In this document: piece by piece, positions 12,032 to 22,739 of the stretch
Position numbering within the stretch: position 1 is the first letter of the stretch
Layout: each line of letters starts with the position of its first letter
NCBI GenBank assembly: GCA_022410635.1
Contig: JAJVDF010000490.1
Location: 525,813-589,812, forward strand
Reading direction: 5' to 3'
Length of the DNA stretch: 64,000 nt
Source: Tretioscincus oriximinensis
Taxonomy: Eukaryota > Chordata > Lepidosauria > Squamata > Gymnophthalmidae
Made by a program: the position numbers and the translations under genes
The notes under the pieces: generated by a model
Seen by the model: only the letters and a program-made list of their open reading frames with translations
Told to the model about the DNA's origin: nothing
Databases searched by the model: none

Positions 12032-12239
12032 GGCTGACCAGATGACCNCTTTTGGGAGGGTTTGAAAACCAGTTTTTGGGATGCCTCCCAGTTTTTTCTG
12101 AGGAAATTTTTTTCAAAAAAAGATTTTTTTTTTTAGAACATTTTTTTGTTTTTTTTTTAATTTTTTTTCCTCAGAAACATCCGGGAGGCACCCCAAAAAC
12201 GGGTTTTCAACTCCCCTCCAGAGGGTCAACTGGTCAGCC
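12032..12239. mobile_element. TA-flanked foldback element
   Basis: Both arms are present (GGCTGACCAGATGACC and TGGTCAGCC). A TA precedes the left arm; the right flank has decayed. Confidence 0.75.
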
Positions 12240-12281
12240 TTTAATGCAGATCTGATCTGGATTACTACTAGTAATCNAGAC

Positions 12282-12460
12282 GATGGCTCTATCTGCACTG
12301 GGCCTTATTTTNCATTAAATCTCAGAAGGGAGACCTGGCATCCACATGCTAGTACAGAGTATGGTAAGGCCTAACAAAGGCCTTTTGTAATCTATGTTAG
12401 CATGAGGAAGTATGGATGCTGACTATTATGAGGTATAATCTGGAATAAGACCTAGAGCAG
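12282..12460. mobile_element. Foldback family C, degraded copy
   Basis: The same order of blocks as the 6999 copy (TGGCATCCACATGCTAGT, then a mirrored arm) with many substitutions. Confidence 0.55.
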
Positions 12461-12592
12461 AAAGGCCTGATGTGGCCTACTGAGCTTTTAAAATTGAATT
12501 ACTACTAGGTGTATACGTAAAGAGACATAGAGAAAAATGGTCTTGTTTTGCGTACATTAATTTCACTAGGGTTGCATCCCCATTAAGGATAT

Positions 12593-12665
12593 GCTGACCA
12601 GATACCCCCTGTTTTTTGGGGGGGAGGGATCTGGTTTTGGGCTGTCTACCCNGTCCTTTTTTGTT
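12593..12665. mobile_element. Single arm of the foldback family
   Basis: TATGCTGACCAGATACCCCC followed by the G-run and a TTTTGGGCTG block; no matching right arm was found. Confidence 0.5.
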
Positions 12666-12905
12666 TGATTTTTTTTTAAATTACTGCACCCCCACTAGGG
12701 GATTCTGGCAACTGGGGCCAGCTCCTGAAGGCACCCTCTGCTCAGTAAAAAATAAAAATTCTCATGAACTTCAAACAATTTTCGCACACTTAAAAAAAAT
12801 GATTTTTTTTTTAAAAAACAATACACTGCACCACCACTAGGGGGTCTCTAGCAACCAGAGCCAGCTCCTGAAGGCACCCTCGCATCTGTAAAAAAATAAA
12901 ATTCT
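12655..12905. repeat. Diverged tandem pair, about 170-bp spacing
   Basis: Two units, each with ACTGCACCcCCACTAGGGG, CAGCTCCTGAAGGCACCCTC and AAAAATAAAATTCTCA, separated by A-rich sequence. Superfamily unknown. Confidence 0.65.
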
Positions 12906-13065
12906 CACACACTTAAAAAAATTCTCACATGCTTCACAGATTTCTCGGATGAGAATTTCAGAAGGGAAGGCATATTGGTGGGTAATTTGCATATTTATGA
13001 ATATTAATTACCCTGGTTTGGACCTCAGAAAATCTGGTCAGTCTACATTAAGAATATTTAGCGAG

Positions 13066-13150
13066 TTGGCAGCGACTTCAGGTAGAATTTGCCCCATTAC
13101 CTCATGGAAGTTCAGTGATCTATTAGCTAAAAAGCCCTGTGGTCCCTGTT
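13066..13150. repeat. Old dispersed repeat X, copy 2
   Basis: GAATTTGCCCCATTACCTCA and GATCTATTAGCTAAAAAGCC align with copies 1 and 3. Confidence 0.55.
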
Positions 13151-14417
13151 TTTCTGTGAGCTCATTTTTCTTGATTCAGCAGCAGACTTGTTTTAAATGT
13201 GAAAGATTGCTTAGTTGGGATGTTCAGTAATATGAATTCCGGCTAGCTGTAAAAAGCTCATTGGATGGTTCTCTGCTTGCTTAGAATGCTGGGAATTGTA
13301 GTAAAATAAGTGCAGCAATAACTTATGGAGCATGTGTTGTCACGAATTGTAACAGAGAAACAAGAAGCAAGGAAAATTGGAGGTGAGTGGAGACGTACTC
13401 TTGGATGTGTTTACTTGGATTTAATAAAAATAGGGATTTTAAGGTTGTTATGAGAAAGCAGCCCATAACGTGCAAAATTCCTAAATCTCTGTTTAAATGT
13501 GTTTGGAAAACCCTTTTTGTTTGTCTTACAAATTCACAGAAGTCTAACGCAACTTGACACTTTTTGTCTTTTGAAAATGTCTTCCCAGCATATAACCAGA
13601 ATTACATAGCAATGCCCAAATCATTGAAACCAGTAGGAAGTGAAACGTCTCGCCGTAATTTGTTGATGTTTCTTTGCTTTTTCCTCCGCAAATTTGGCAA
13701 GTGGCTTTGTATTTTGATTTTAAAATACTCATACTCCCAGGTCTTTTTTTAGTAAACTTTAATCAGATATCATAAAGAAAGCAGTCCAAGCCTATATACC
13801 CCCCTCCACGTAAATGACCCATCAGCTTCAATTTAGAAGCTGCTATCCAAAAAATATTTTCATATGGTAACAATTACATGCATCTTGATTGTTAAAAGGG
13901 CATTTTCATCGGACAGCACATATGAATTTAATAGCCAAACGGATAGTCCCTTAGAATTAAATGTGGATAATTGAAAACACTGTAAGCCCATATTAAAGGA
14001 ATCTTAGAAAAAGAAAATGCTCAGAGACAAGAAAGTATTTGATTTCTGCTTAACTTGAAAGCTAGCAAAGCTGCTTGCAAGTGACTATTATTGTCATTGG
14101 CTTATTCCCATAGAGTTTTAGGAAGAAAATATTTTAAAAGCTTTTTCACACTTAACATAAGGGAACAGTTGCTGGGAATTATTCACATCTACTCTTTGGG
14201 GAATGGCAGCAGCAGGCACAGTGCCATGGGGGTTTCATTTATGGACTGCAAACTCATTCAGACTCTTGGAATTCACACAACGGGTTTCCTTTGTCTTTAA
14301 TTGAGGCAGGACCCACAGAGTGATTATATAAAATCAACACAGAAACTCTTACAGTAACCCATACAGGGAGAAAAATTCATGCTTGACCCATCCCCACCCA
14401 TTCTTTTTTTTTGCCCT

Positions 14418-14460
14418 CCCCCCTGCCCTGCCCTGCCCTGCCCTGCCCTGCCCTGCCCCT
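14418..14460. repeat. (CCCTG)n microsatellite
   Basis: About seven CCCTG units in a row, ending CCCCTTTTGG. Confidence 0.9.
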
Positions 14461-14502
14461 TTTGGCCACATGACATCCAGCCCCACCCATCACTAAGATG
14501 TA

Positions 14503-14710
14503 GGCTGACCAGATGACCCCTTTGGAGGGCGGGGTAGAAAACCCGTTTTTGGGTTGTCTCCCGGTTTTTTCTGAGGAAAAAAATATTAAAAAACAAAATA
14601 TTTTTTGAAAAAAAAATATTTTTTTAAAACAATTTCCTCAGAAAAAAATGGGAGGCACCCCAAAACCAGGTTTTCAAACACCCCCCGCAAAAGGACTCAC
14701 CTGGTCAGCC
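14503..14710. mobile_element. TA-flanked foldback element, complete
   Basis: GGCTGACCAGATGACCCC to TGGTCAGCC with TA on both sides (14501-14502, 14711-14712). Arms of about 90 bases meet in an A/T-rich centre. Confidence 0.83.
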
Positions 14711-14943
14711 TACTAAAATGGCATTCCAGAACCAGGAATGACATCAGTATGGGTGAAGCATTGGAAGTCACATGGAAGAAAAAGGCAGGGCCTGAAACAA
14801 AAGAAAGGGTGGACAAGATGCCAAAATGACATCAGGGAGAATACTCATAATTTGGAATTTCTTCCTCATATAAAAGCTTAAAATAACCTAAAATTCTCAT
14901 ATATGTAAGGAATTCTCGTATGATTTTACAGCGCTGGGCCCAC

Positions 14944-15105
14944 ACAGTTTCTTGATGGGTTTCAGAGCAAAGTCATATTAGTCTGGGCCCATAACAACTA
15001 GCAGCAGGGGCTCATAGCACTTTAGAGACCATCAGGAAAAAGGTAAGAAGCTTGAGCTTTCATTGGCACATCCACTTCTGGAGCGTCTGAAGAAATACAC
15101 TTGTC
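14944..15105. mobile_element. Degraded fragment of the same element
   Basis: TTTCAGAGCAAAGTCATATT, CATAGCACTTTAGAGACC, GAGCTTTCATTGGCACATCC and CTGAAGAAATACACTTG in the family order. A further piece flanks the SINE at 4671 on both sides (4620-4670 and 4977-5010). Confidence 0.4.
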
Positions 15106-15867
15106 ATGCATACTTTTGAAAATGCATTTTTTGGCCTTTTATATGGATTATGGCATTAGCATGCGGTCAATATTGTTCAAAGCTGCCTTTGAATGACTCT
15201 TTACTGGATGCAGATGGTCAGAATTCATACACAAGTAAACCCTGCTTTAAGGGTTACAGCTTTATGGGTTAACATCTTTATAAGCAGTTCGTTTTAGGCT
15301 GTTATCCTAAAGCTGAGTATTGAAAAAAGGTCTTTGCTCTTATTGTCTCCTGCTTTACAAATCCCTGCTTTACAAGCAAAGGTTTGATCCCAGTTAGCTC
15401 ATAAAGTCGGGGCTTACCTGTATTCTCTAGGTATGCAATTTCTATTGCCACTAATCAAATAGTTTTTGTAAAACCTTTAAAGAGGCTGGAACATTACAAC
15501 CATGTAAACCAGCTGGTTTTATTTTTATAATAGTAGAAAGAAGGGACTTTGCACTATAAATTAGCATGGAAGTAAGGAAGGGATATGAAATTCACTTTGT
15601 TAGACTCAGGTTTATGGGCGTGTCCCAGTGACTAAATATTGTTAGAGATACTTTTGGTGTTCACTGTCTCTGTGAAAAAGGACTGCAGAAGGCTACAGGG
15701 TTGTCATAACAGCTTAAAGGCTCGTTCTGTTATCGTCTTCACTAGTGCAAATAAAGAAACATTTAATCCCTGAATACATGGATACAGGGATCTCTGATCC
15801 AAGGGGATTTAATACTGTTCCACTTCAGCTACTAGGAACAACTGTTAATAGCCAGATATTTGAGCTA

Positions 15868-16075
15868 GGTTGACTAGATGACATCTTTGGAGTGTGTGTG
15901 TGTGTGTTGAAAACCCGTTTTGGGGGTGCCTCAGTTTTTTTCTGAGGAAAAAAAATTAAAAAACAAAAAAAAATAGAAAACATTTTTTTGGAATAATTTT
16001 TCCTCAGAAAAAACTGAAAGACACCCCCAAACCAGGTTTTCAACCCCCCCCCCAAAAGGGGTCATCTGGTCAGCT
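15868..16075. mobile_element. TA-flanked foldback element, complete
   Basis: Left arm GGTTGACTAGATGAC, right arm GTCATCTGGTCAGCT, TA on both sides (15866-15867, 16076-16077). A (TG)n expansion sits in the left arm. Confidence 0.8.
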
Positions 16076-16514
16076 TAACATAACTCCTTCTAGAAGAGAC
16101 CCAACCCTGTTTAACTCAAATTAGATTATCTGGACCCCATTTTGTGTCCTAAACTTCTTTTAAAAAATCAATTCCTTTCAAACTCACGCTGGTTTAAAAA
16201 AAAACCCTCTAAGTAGTATTCAGTGTTCTGATTCCACACATACACCTTTCTATTCTCAAGATACAGATGCCACTCAATCTCCACCTAACAGTGGAATGGC
16301 ATTTGTCAACAATCTTGACTGATAGCAGTCACAGATTTCTAGACAATTAGTCTGGGTTTGCTTCTTTCTTGGAGCTAAGGTTTCACTTTAACATCCGAAA
16401 CAGCATTCACACTTCTGTCAATGTTTCAGAAACAAAATCAAAATATCAATATTATATCTGCAATAATCAAGGTATACATTGGAAAATATATTTATGAGAG
16501 TTTAACATCAGCAT

Positions 16515-17112
16515 ATATCCACAGTAATCCACGCTCTGATAACTTCCAGACTGGACTATTGTAATGCGCTCTATATGGGGCTGCCCTTGAAAACGGTGCA
16601 GAATGCAGCAGCTAGACTGCTGATGGGAAGTGCTGTCCGGACACACATCACGGCGGTCTTGAAAGAGCTGCACTGGCTGCCAGTCCGCTAATTCAAGGTA
16701 TTAACTTTAATTTATAAGGCCCTAAATAACTTGGGCCCCAAATACCGAAAGGAACGCCTTCTCCCATATCAACCTGCCCGTGCCTTAAGATCTGCAAGGG
16801 AGGCCCTCCTGGTTGTACCACCTCTTTCAACAGCTAATGGTGTGTGAACCCGGGGTAGGACCTTCTCAGTGGTTGCCTCCAGTTTTGGAATAATCTCCCC
16901 CTCAAGGTGTGTCTGTCATCATCATTGTATTCTTTTAGAAAGTCCTTAAAGACGCACCTCTTCAACCTGGCCTTTGGTTGAAGAAATACTGTTTTTTCCC
17001 CTCCTTTGTACTGTTTTGTACTGTATTTTGTACTGTTTTTTTTTTNTTGTTGCTGCCCTGAGACCTTTGGGTATGGGGCAGGGTATAAATTTAAATAAAT
17101 AAATAAATAAAT
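16515..17112 (+). mobile_element. L2-like LINE, 3' end
   Basis: Decayed reverse-transcriptase C-terminus: frames resembling [44 protein letters not shown] and KDAPLQPGLW. The 3' tail CCCTGAGACCTTTGGGTATG is followed by (AAAT)n. The tail matches SINE family 1. Confidence 0.8.
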
Positions 17113-17257
17113 AATTGGCGTTCTCACGATAGTCCCTTCCAGCAATCTCATTGGGCAAAATCCCTTCCCCCCGCCCCAGAAAATAGAAGGGACCCATGAA
17201 AGCTATTTTTTAGATTTTGAAGAAGTCCAATATACAATCGGACAAACAGTGGTGGCT

Positions 17258-17346
17258 GGAAAATCTGAGATCACAGGGATTTTTAGTAATGGATTGCTGA
17301 ACCTGTTTGAACTCGTGGGGCAAATTCAGCCTGATGTAAGTACCGT
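17258..17346. repeat. Old dispersed repeat X, copy 3 (reverse)
   Basis: TTTTTAGTAATGGATTGCTG and GTGGGGCAAATTCAGCCTGA are the complement of the family blocks. Confidence 0.55.
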
Positions 17347-18303
17347 CTTGGTAAAAATCCTTCGTGGGGATGCCGTTTATAACTCCATATCTGAAATGAA
17401 AAGTAAGCAAAGTTCTCATCTTTCAAATTTGCTGGCCGGGAGTAGCCTTGCAATGCATCCAGAAATGACCTATCTCCAGGTCTGTTTCTGGAGCCTGGCC
17501 AAATGACACTCTAACCATCACACCTATTTGCATTTCTATTGCTATTCAGGAACACAGCGTGCTATAAATATCCTACCCCTTAAGCAGCTGTTCCTTCTAC
17601 AGCATCTGAAGTATAAAAAAACCATACTGCCTCTTTTTTCTTTTTGTTCTCTGAGGTGCTAGAAGGGCCCTTGCTAGAAATTCTGAATCTAGACTGTTTT
17701 GAATTTGATCTCTCTTCTTTGTTGCAGGTAAATGAATTAAAGGGAAACAACAAATGCTTAATTCTATTTAAAATATTGCACTGAGCAAGGTCTCAAATAG
17801 TAAATCATGAAACCGCATGTGTAATTTACTGTGNTTCCATATTTCGTTTCTTCGCTGTGAAAATAAATATTCAATCATTGATGAACTTTTGCAACATTTG
17901 AGCAGAACGAATGATTAAAAGCAAAGGAATGCAGTTCTTATAAATGTGTCATTATCGTAATGATGAGTCATAATAATAATGATAATTTAGTATTCCCCTA
18001 TGCACCTTCCATGAATAAGCCAAAAATGCTGATGAATGGAAATACTTTATGCAATCTGAGGGAGTAATGTTCAAACTGCCTGATCTAAAGTACTTGGGTT
18101 TTTGACTCATGGAGGCATTCTGAAAATGTTCAGACGCTAGTTGTGACTGACAAGCATGATCTATAATTCAAAAAATAGCCAACCAGTTGCACCCAGTCCT
18201 GGGAGTACTACACTTTTCGGGAATATCCCATCTTGANTGAGGTATGCAGGACGCTTTTATTGTGTACCTTGAATTAGTATTTTTCCTGTTACCAAAGCTG
18301 GGG

Positions 18304-18400
18304 CCAGAAGTTACATCATTTGTGATGTCACTTCCGGCACCTGCTCCCAGAAAGAGTGCCTTGAAGCCGGAGGTGACATCACAAATGATGTCACTTCTGG
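18304..18400. repeat. Hairpin with TGACATCA half-sites
   Basis: Arms of about 35 bases (CCAGAAGT..GATGTCACTTCCGGC and GCCGGAGGTGACATC..ACTTCTGG) around a 26-base loop. Each arm contains TGACATCA/TGATGTCA, which resembles a CRE. The same motif lies in the transposons at 24982 and 30276. Confidence 0.7.
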
Positions 18401-18913
18401 TCTTTAAATCTGGGAATGGCACCCCGAATGAAGGCATTTCCAGGGGTGAGACTGAAAGTGACTTCACCAAATTTCACACACACACATTTTGCATGCACAA
18501 CGACCTCCAAAAGCTTGGTATTTTTGGGCTCCTGAGGCGCGATTTCTGTGCCACATTATTCCCAGTACTGATTGTACCTGAAAATTTGCTAATGGGATAT
18601 GAGGGGCTGATTCACACTTGGCCCTACTCTGTTCCAGAAAGTACTGTTTGCATCCATTTACTCCAAATGGAAAACGGTGTGGTCAAGTGCTGATCGTACA
18701 GCAACGGAGTTTGCTCAGAAAACTGTCATAATCGCACAGTAAAGCAGTCCAAACTGCTCAACAGGTGGCTGGTCCTTTGGGGAGGTTTTCTGTTTGGGGT
18801 ACAACGATGGTGAGGGAGACCTCTGTAGATAGCCTATTGTTGCTGGTGCCTTTTGACATGGGAAATTGCAAGGGCAACATATAGTGTCTGCAGCATCTGT
18901 TGAAGTGTCATTT

Positions 18914-19063
18914 GGCTCTGTCCCCAGTGAGCCTTATTCTGAGCTATATCTTGGCATAGAATTTTGCCATCCATATTCCGTTGAAGATTATGGCATGCCC
19001 CAGTAAATGGAAGGCTCCTATTCTGAGATATAAGCCAGAATGTGGCTCAGTGGGGACAGGGCC
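18914..19063. mobile_element. Foldback family C copy
   Basis: GGCTCTGTCCCCAGTGAGCC at the left and GGCTCAGTGGGGACAGGGCC at the right. The arms are shorter than at 6999. Confidence 0.75.
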
Positions 19064-19847
19064 TTTGACACATTCATTAAAGACGCAGCCATCCTGTCCT
19101 TTTTCTGATAACTCTAGCATCATGTCTGTTTAATGGCACACAGGGAAGGTCTTCTATATTTGATTTCATGGAGCAGTAACAGCTGGGAGAACATGGTCCT
19201 TCAAATATATATTTAGGGCTCCAAACCAGTGCCCCAAATATTTGTGCTTTCTTATTTCTTTTGCACTGACTACAGCCATATCAGGCTTCCCTTTCTGCTT
19301 ACGCTAATGACATTTTGGCCCCAAAACTGTGGAGCTGCGTATGCTCCGGGGTAGCAGCCTGAAAAGCAGAGAGTCACTGGCTTAATCCTCAGCTTCTTCC
19401 CAGAACTAGGTAATGGCAAACCACTTCTGAATCCTTGCCAAGAAAACATGCAGCCAATCACAACGGGTTATTCCCAATAACAACCATTATGGGAACATCT
19501 GCCCAAATGGGATCTGGGCTGGTTAGTGTGAATACGAATGGACCCTGATTACAGTGGATATAAACAGACCCGAGCAGGTTAACAGTGACATGGTGGGCAC
19601 CCCTAGGCAGTGGGAATTTTAGGGGACCCTTGCAAATGATATAATAAGGATCCCCTAATAATTTATATTAATTTAATCCATTGCCATGGGGTCCTTGAAA
19701 GGCCTGAGGCCTGTAGATGGTGCTTACTTTGCCGATTGGGTAATCCGGTTCTGCACAGATCTGAACAGATTAATGGGATATGAAGGGAACTAAGGTGGTT
19801 CATGGGGATCTGAATAGACCTGAGTAGATTAGAGTGGATCTAAATAA

Positions 19848-20068
19848 GAACATAAGAACAAAAGGGGAGCCCTGCTGAACAGGGCTGGAGCCCATCTAGC
19901 CCAGCCTTCTGTCCTACCAATTGTACCTGGACAGTCTGGAACAGAAGAAGGCAAAATCTTCAACTGTTCTCGACACCTTGCAAAAGGCATTTCAGGAATC
20001 CTGCCTGTTGCTCCATCTCAGAGGCAGCATCAAGACATCCATCCTAGTAGCTGTTTAGACCCTTGGTG
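19848..20068 (-). mobile_element. CR1 3' end fragment
   Basis: AAGAACATAAGAAC (complement of the CR1 terminus), GAGCCCTGCTGAACAGGGCT and CAGGAATCCTGCCTGTTGCT. Confidence 0.78.
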
Positions 20069-20408
20069 GACTTGTGCTGGTTATTTATGGCTGTGACTGG
20101 ATTTGAGTAGGTTAATGTGGACCTGAATGGGCTTGAGTAGATCTGAAAAGACCAGGGTGACTATGAATCAACCCCCATACACCCCCTTTTGAAGGGGTGA
20201 TTTTTCTGGATTCCCGGCCAGCTCCCAGGATCTTTAGCTACCATGGTAGGACTACTTAACACTCGTAAAGCCGTTTCCCCCAGATTTTGCTACAAGGATC
20301 CATCTGATTGGGCAAACGGCACACCACCTGATACCTGAGAACATGTGCGCGTTGCTAGTGGGGGTCGTTACCTGTGCGAGCGTCTATGCCACGCCCTCGC
20401 GTCCCGCT

Positions 20409-20416
20409 ATGCAAAT
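20409..20416 (+). promoter_or_regulatory. Octamer (POU factor) motif
   Basis: Exact ATGCAAAT at the upstream edge of the EDN3 CpG island, 18 bases before a CCAAT box. The octamer is the classical POU-domain binding site; its use here is inference. Confidence 0.4.
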
Positions 20417-20997
20417 GAGAGGCAGGGCTGGACCCAATCAGGGCTTGCGGAATCTTGATAGCGACCCCGCCCCCCCCTCCTCGACGGCTCGCTTTAATTA
20501 CCCTGGAGGAGGAGGAGGAGAAGACTGTAGTGTAGATTGAGCGACTCGATAGGACGGGAGGCACGAATGGCCCGGGGGGGATTGTGAGCGCGCGTCGGGA
20601 AGGCGAGTAGCGCCGTGTGGCTTCTTGCGCCTTCGTTCCCAGCCGTCTTTTTTTGGAGCGCACCCACCATGCGGGAAGAAAAGCCGGAGCGTCGATTGCC
20701 GGCTTGGAGGGGAGCGGTTTGAAAGGGCGGCGGCGATGTGGGTAACTCCATCGCCTCCCAAAAAGCAGACTCGCTCCGCTTTCGCGTCGGCTTGAGAGGG
20801 AAGAGCCCTTACTAACGCCCCGCCAACTTAGACGGGCAATGGGGCACTTCTTGCCTTTGCAAACCACTCGCCTCCTGCAGCAATAGCAGCGGCAGCAAGA
20901 AGACTGATAGTTCTGCAAAAGAAAAGAAAAAAAAGAAACAAGAAAGCCGGGATTTGTGTAACGCGACGACGGCAGGTTCGGGGCCAAGGGGGTTAAC

Positions 20998-21003
20998 ATA
21001 TAA
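20998..21003 (+). promoter_or_regulatory. EDN3: Candidate TATA box of EDN3
   Basis: ATATAA sits about 190 bases upstream of the start codon inside otherwise GC-rich sequence. Endothelin family promoters can carry TATA-like elements, so it is a reasonable core-promoter candidate. No independent mark of the start site is visible. Confidence 0.35.
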
Positions 21004-21190
21004 GGCAGGACTGCAGCCTCTCTTTCCAATTGTGTTGGGAAAAAAAACTCTTTTCAGAAGACTCCTCCGAGCCTCTCCTGCAGTGCTGGGGTTTTGTATT
21101 CGGAGTGGACCCTTCTTCCTCCGTGGTCTCCTCCTTCTTACTTGCGTCCTGGACTTGCCTGCAAGTTGGGGAGCTTGCAATTTGGGTTTC

Positions 21191-21242
21191 ATGGAGCTGG
21201 GAGTCCTGATAATGGTTGGACTTACAGTTATCTCGAGTCCAG
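21191..21242 (+). CDS. EDN3: EDN3 exon 1: start codon and signal peptide
   Basis: The exon encodes MELGVLIMVGLTVISSP plus the first base of a Gly codon, then a GT donor (CAG|gtaaaa). Length, hydrophobic core and the GLTV motif match the start of human preproendothelin-3 (MEPG...FGLTV). The start is chosen because no upstream in-frame ATG gives a better signal peptide and because the frame joins exon 2 in phase 1. The start context is only moderate: G at +4 but T at -3. The exon lies at the downstream end of a CpG island. It is read as the signal peptide that sends the precursor into the secretory pathway; the cleavage site probably falls near the exon junction. Confidence 0.88.
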
Positions 21243-21327
21243 GTAAAAAAAGCGGGATGGAGACGGGTCGGAGTGTGGATCTGCAGGCAATCGGGGCGGG
21301 TGGATTGGGGGATCTTTGGGGTCTTTG

Positions 21328-21478
21328 GTGCTGTTTCCCCACTGAGCGTTCTTCCGGGCGCTATATCACAATAGGAGCCTGCCATCCACATGCTACTGTA
21401 GGCTATGGCAGGTCCCGAATCGGGCATGCCATTGTTCATACTGGCACGTGGATGGCCAAGGCTCAGCGGGGACAGGGG
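21328..21478. mobile_element. Foldback family C copy just after EDN3 exon 1
   Basis: It begins about 85 bases into intron 1. Left arm CCCCACTGAGCG, right arm GCTCAGCGGGGACAGGGG; the middle keeps CATCCACATGCTACTGTAGG. Confidence 0.72.
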
Positions 21479-21545
21479 AGCTGAGAATGTAATTTCATTT
21501 CATAACCGTAAGGAAGCTTATGAAAAGGATATTCCTTTAAGCAGC

Positions 21546-21684
21546 TTGGGTCCCACTGATCCTGATCCTGTGCTATATCTTGGAATAGAAGCCTGCCATT
21601 TACAGGCTAGTGTAGTTTGGCATGTGGATGGCCAAGCTCTGTATTGAGATATAGCCCAGAATAGGGTTTGGTGGGGACAGGGCC
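21546..21684. mobile_element. Second foldback family C copy in intron 1
   Basis: Left arm diverged (CCACTGATCCTGATCC..CTATATCTTGGAATAG); right arm clear (GAGATATAGCCCAGAATAGG..GTGGGGACAGGGCC). Only about 70 bases separate it from the preceding copy. Confidence 0.65.
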
Positions 21685-22429
21685 TTAGAAGTAATAGCAT
21701 CAACTGCTTTTTCTGTGGATCAGTTCTTGATTGAGAACACTAGTGTCCACACTCCATTGCCTCAAGGCACTTTGGTGCTGTTTTTGTCATGCATCTGGAT
21801 GCAGCCTAAATTTTAGTCTGTTTTCAGATTAAGATAACTCATGAGCAAAATGACAAGCAACTTTTAATTGACATTATGTAAGTCGCAAAGGAAATTATTA
21901 TTCTTTCTGATGAAAGTGAATTGAAAGGGGATTAAAAACTGGGTATGAAGGTTGCCCAGTGGAGGAAGAATTCTGTAGAATGCAGGCTAGAGAAATATCC
22001 TTATTCTAGCATTAAATCAATTATTATATTCAGAATTTTATTTTGTATCTGAGATAGTAATCCTCAGATTACCCATAATATTCTTTTGGGAGAGCTGCCA
22101 GAAAAATTGCAACACATCAGTTTTAATTCAGTTTCAATTCATTTTCAGAGTGAGAATGCATCACTAAAATCACATGCTGTTTTCTTCTGACATTATCTAA
22201 CTGAAAACTCCACCTTCGAGTTAAATAACACAAGGAGAAAATGGGTAGGCCCTTTGCTGATGTGTCCTTATGCTCTCATGGTGAACTGGAGCAGGATTAA
22301 AATGTAGGTATGAACACAGTTTAAGGACAGTTCTTCTGCACTCTCTGGCATGCCAAACCAGCAAGTGTTCTAGGAATTTTCGTTCTGCATATTGGTGCAG
22401 TCTAGGGTAACATTGCTGATAGCCATGGT

Positions 22430-22590
22430 TATGAAACCGATTGTTTTAAAGAATTGGTTGCTTTTCACTGGGATTGTTGATTTGCATCTGAATTAACAAT
22501 TTTTATGTCTGCGCATTACACATATGACTCAGATCCAAGTTCATAATCCCAGTCAAAACCAACTGTTTAAAGTAGCGCATTTCATAACCA
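22430..22590. repeat. Imperfect palindrome in EDN3 intron 1
   Basis: GGTTATGAAACCGATTGTTT and CACTGGGATTGTTGA are mirrored by TCATAATCCCAGTCAAAACC and CATTTCATAACC. Probably a foldback transposon. Confidence 0.6.
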
Positions 22591-22739
22591 TAGCTGTTGG
22601 CAAATTCTGTACAGTATATGCATATATAAGTATACAGTATGGTGGATGTTTTGTATTTTGATTCAAATTTGCCTTTTGTCAAAAATAAAATATAGACATG
22701 GGCAACTATCTCGCGAAATTATGCCACTGGTCTATTTAT

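Larger units (their letters stand above)
1..20340. other. 5' flanking region of EDN3, gene-free and repeat-rich
   Basis: I see no convincing host exon here. The longest open frames lie in repeats or in low-complexity sequence. Repeats listed separately explain part of it. Stretches where I see nothing specific are 1-550, 1480-2105, 2200-3465, 4060-4665, 5010-5900, 6090-6690, 7180-7755, 8360-9405, 10030-11475, 13155-14415, 14715-15865, 16080-16515, 17350-18300, 19070-19845 and 20070-20340. The bases 12655-12905 hold a diverged tandem pair, described as a separate repeat. Confidence 0.6.
20340..21190 (+). promoter_or_regulatory. EDN3: EDN3 promoter, CpG island and 5' UTR
   Basis: CpG and GC content rise sharply over about 850 bases directly upstream of the EDN3 start codon, unlike the AT-rich surroundings, which is the usual look of a vertebrate CpG-island promoter. 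Motifs visible in it are an exact octamer ATGCAAAT (20409-20416), a CCAAT box (20434-20438), a GC box CCCCGCCCC (20465-20473), a homeobox-type TTTAATTA (20493-20500) and a TATA-like ATATAA (20998-21003). If that TATA is used, transcription would start near 21030 and give a 5' UTR of about 160 bases. The transcription start is inferred, not seen. Long antisense open frames here are a by-product of high GC. Confidence 0.65.

Noticed and set aside
3551..16075. CRISPR-like or other regularly spaced repeat array
   Set aside because: Spacing is irregular, the repeats are palindromic transposons with TA flanks, and the genome is vertebrate.
17249..17506. 85-codon plus-strand frame resembling parts of the frame at 2066-2287
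   Set aside because: The similarity comes from copies of the dispersed repeat X in opposite orientation, so the protein-level likeness is not a gene family.
20355..21029. 224-codon open frame on the minus strand across the EDN3 promoter
   Set aside because: GC-rich CpG-island sequence often gives long antisense frames. The translation is low-complexity (Arg, Pro, Ser-rich), overlaps other long frames and shows no domain.
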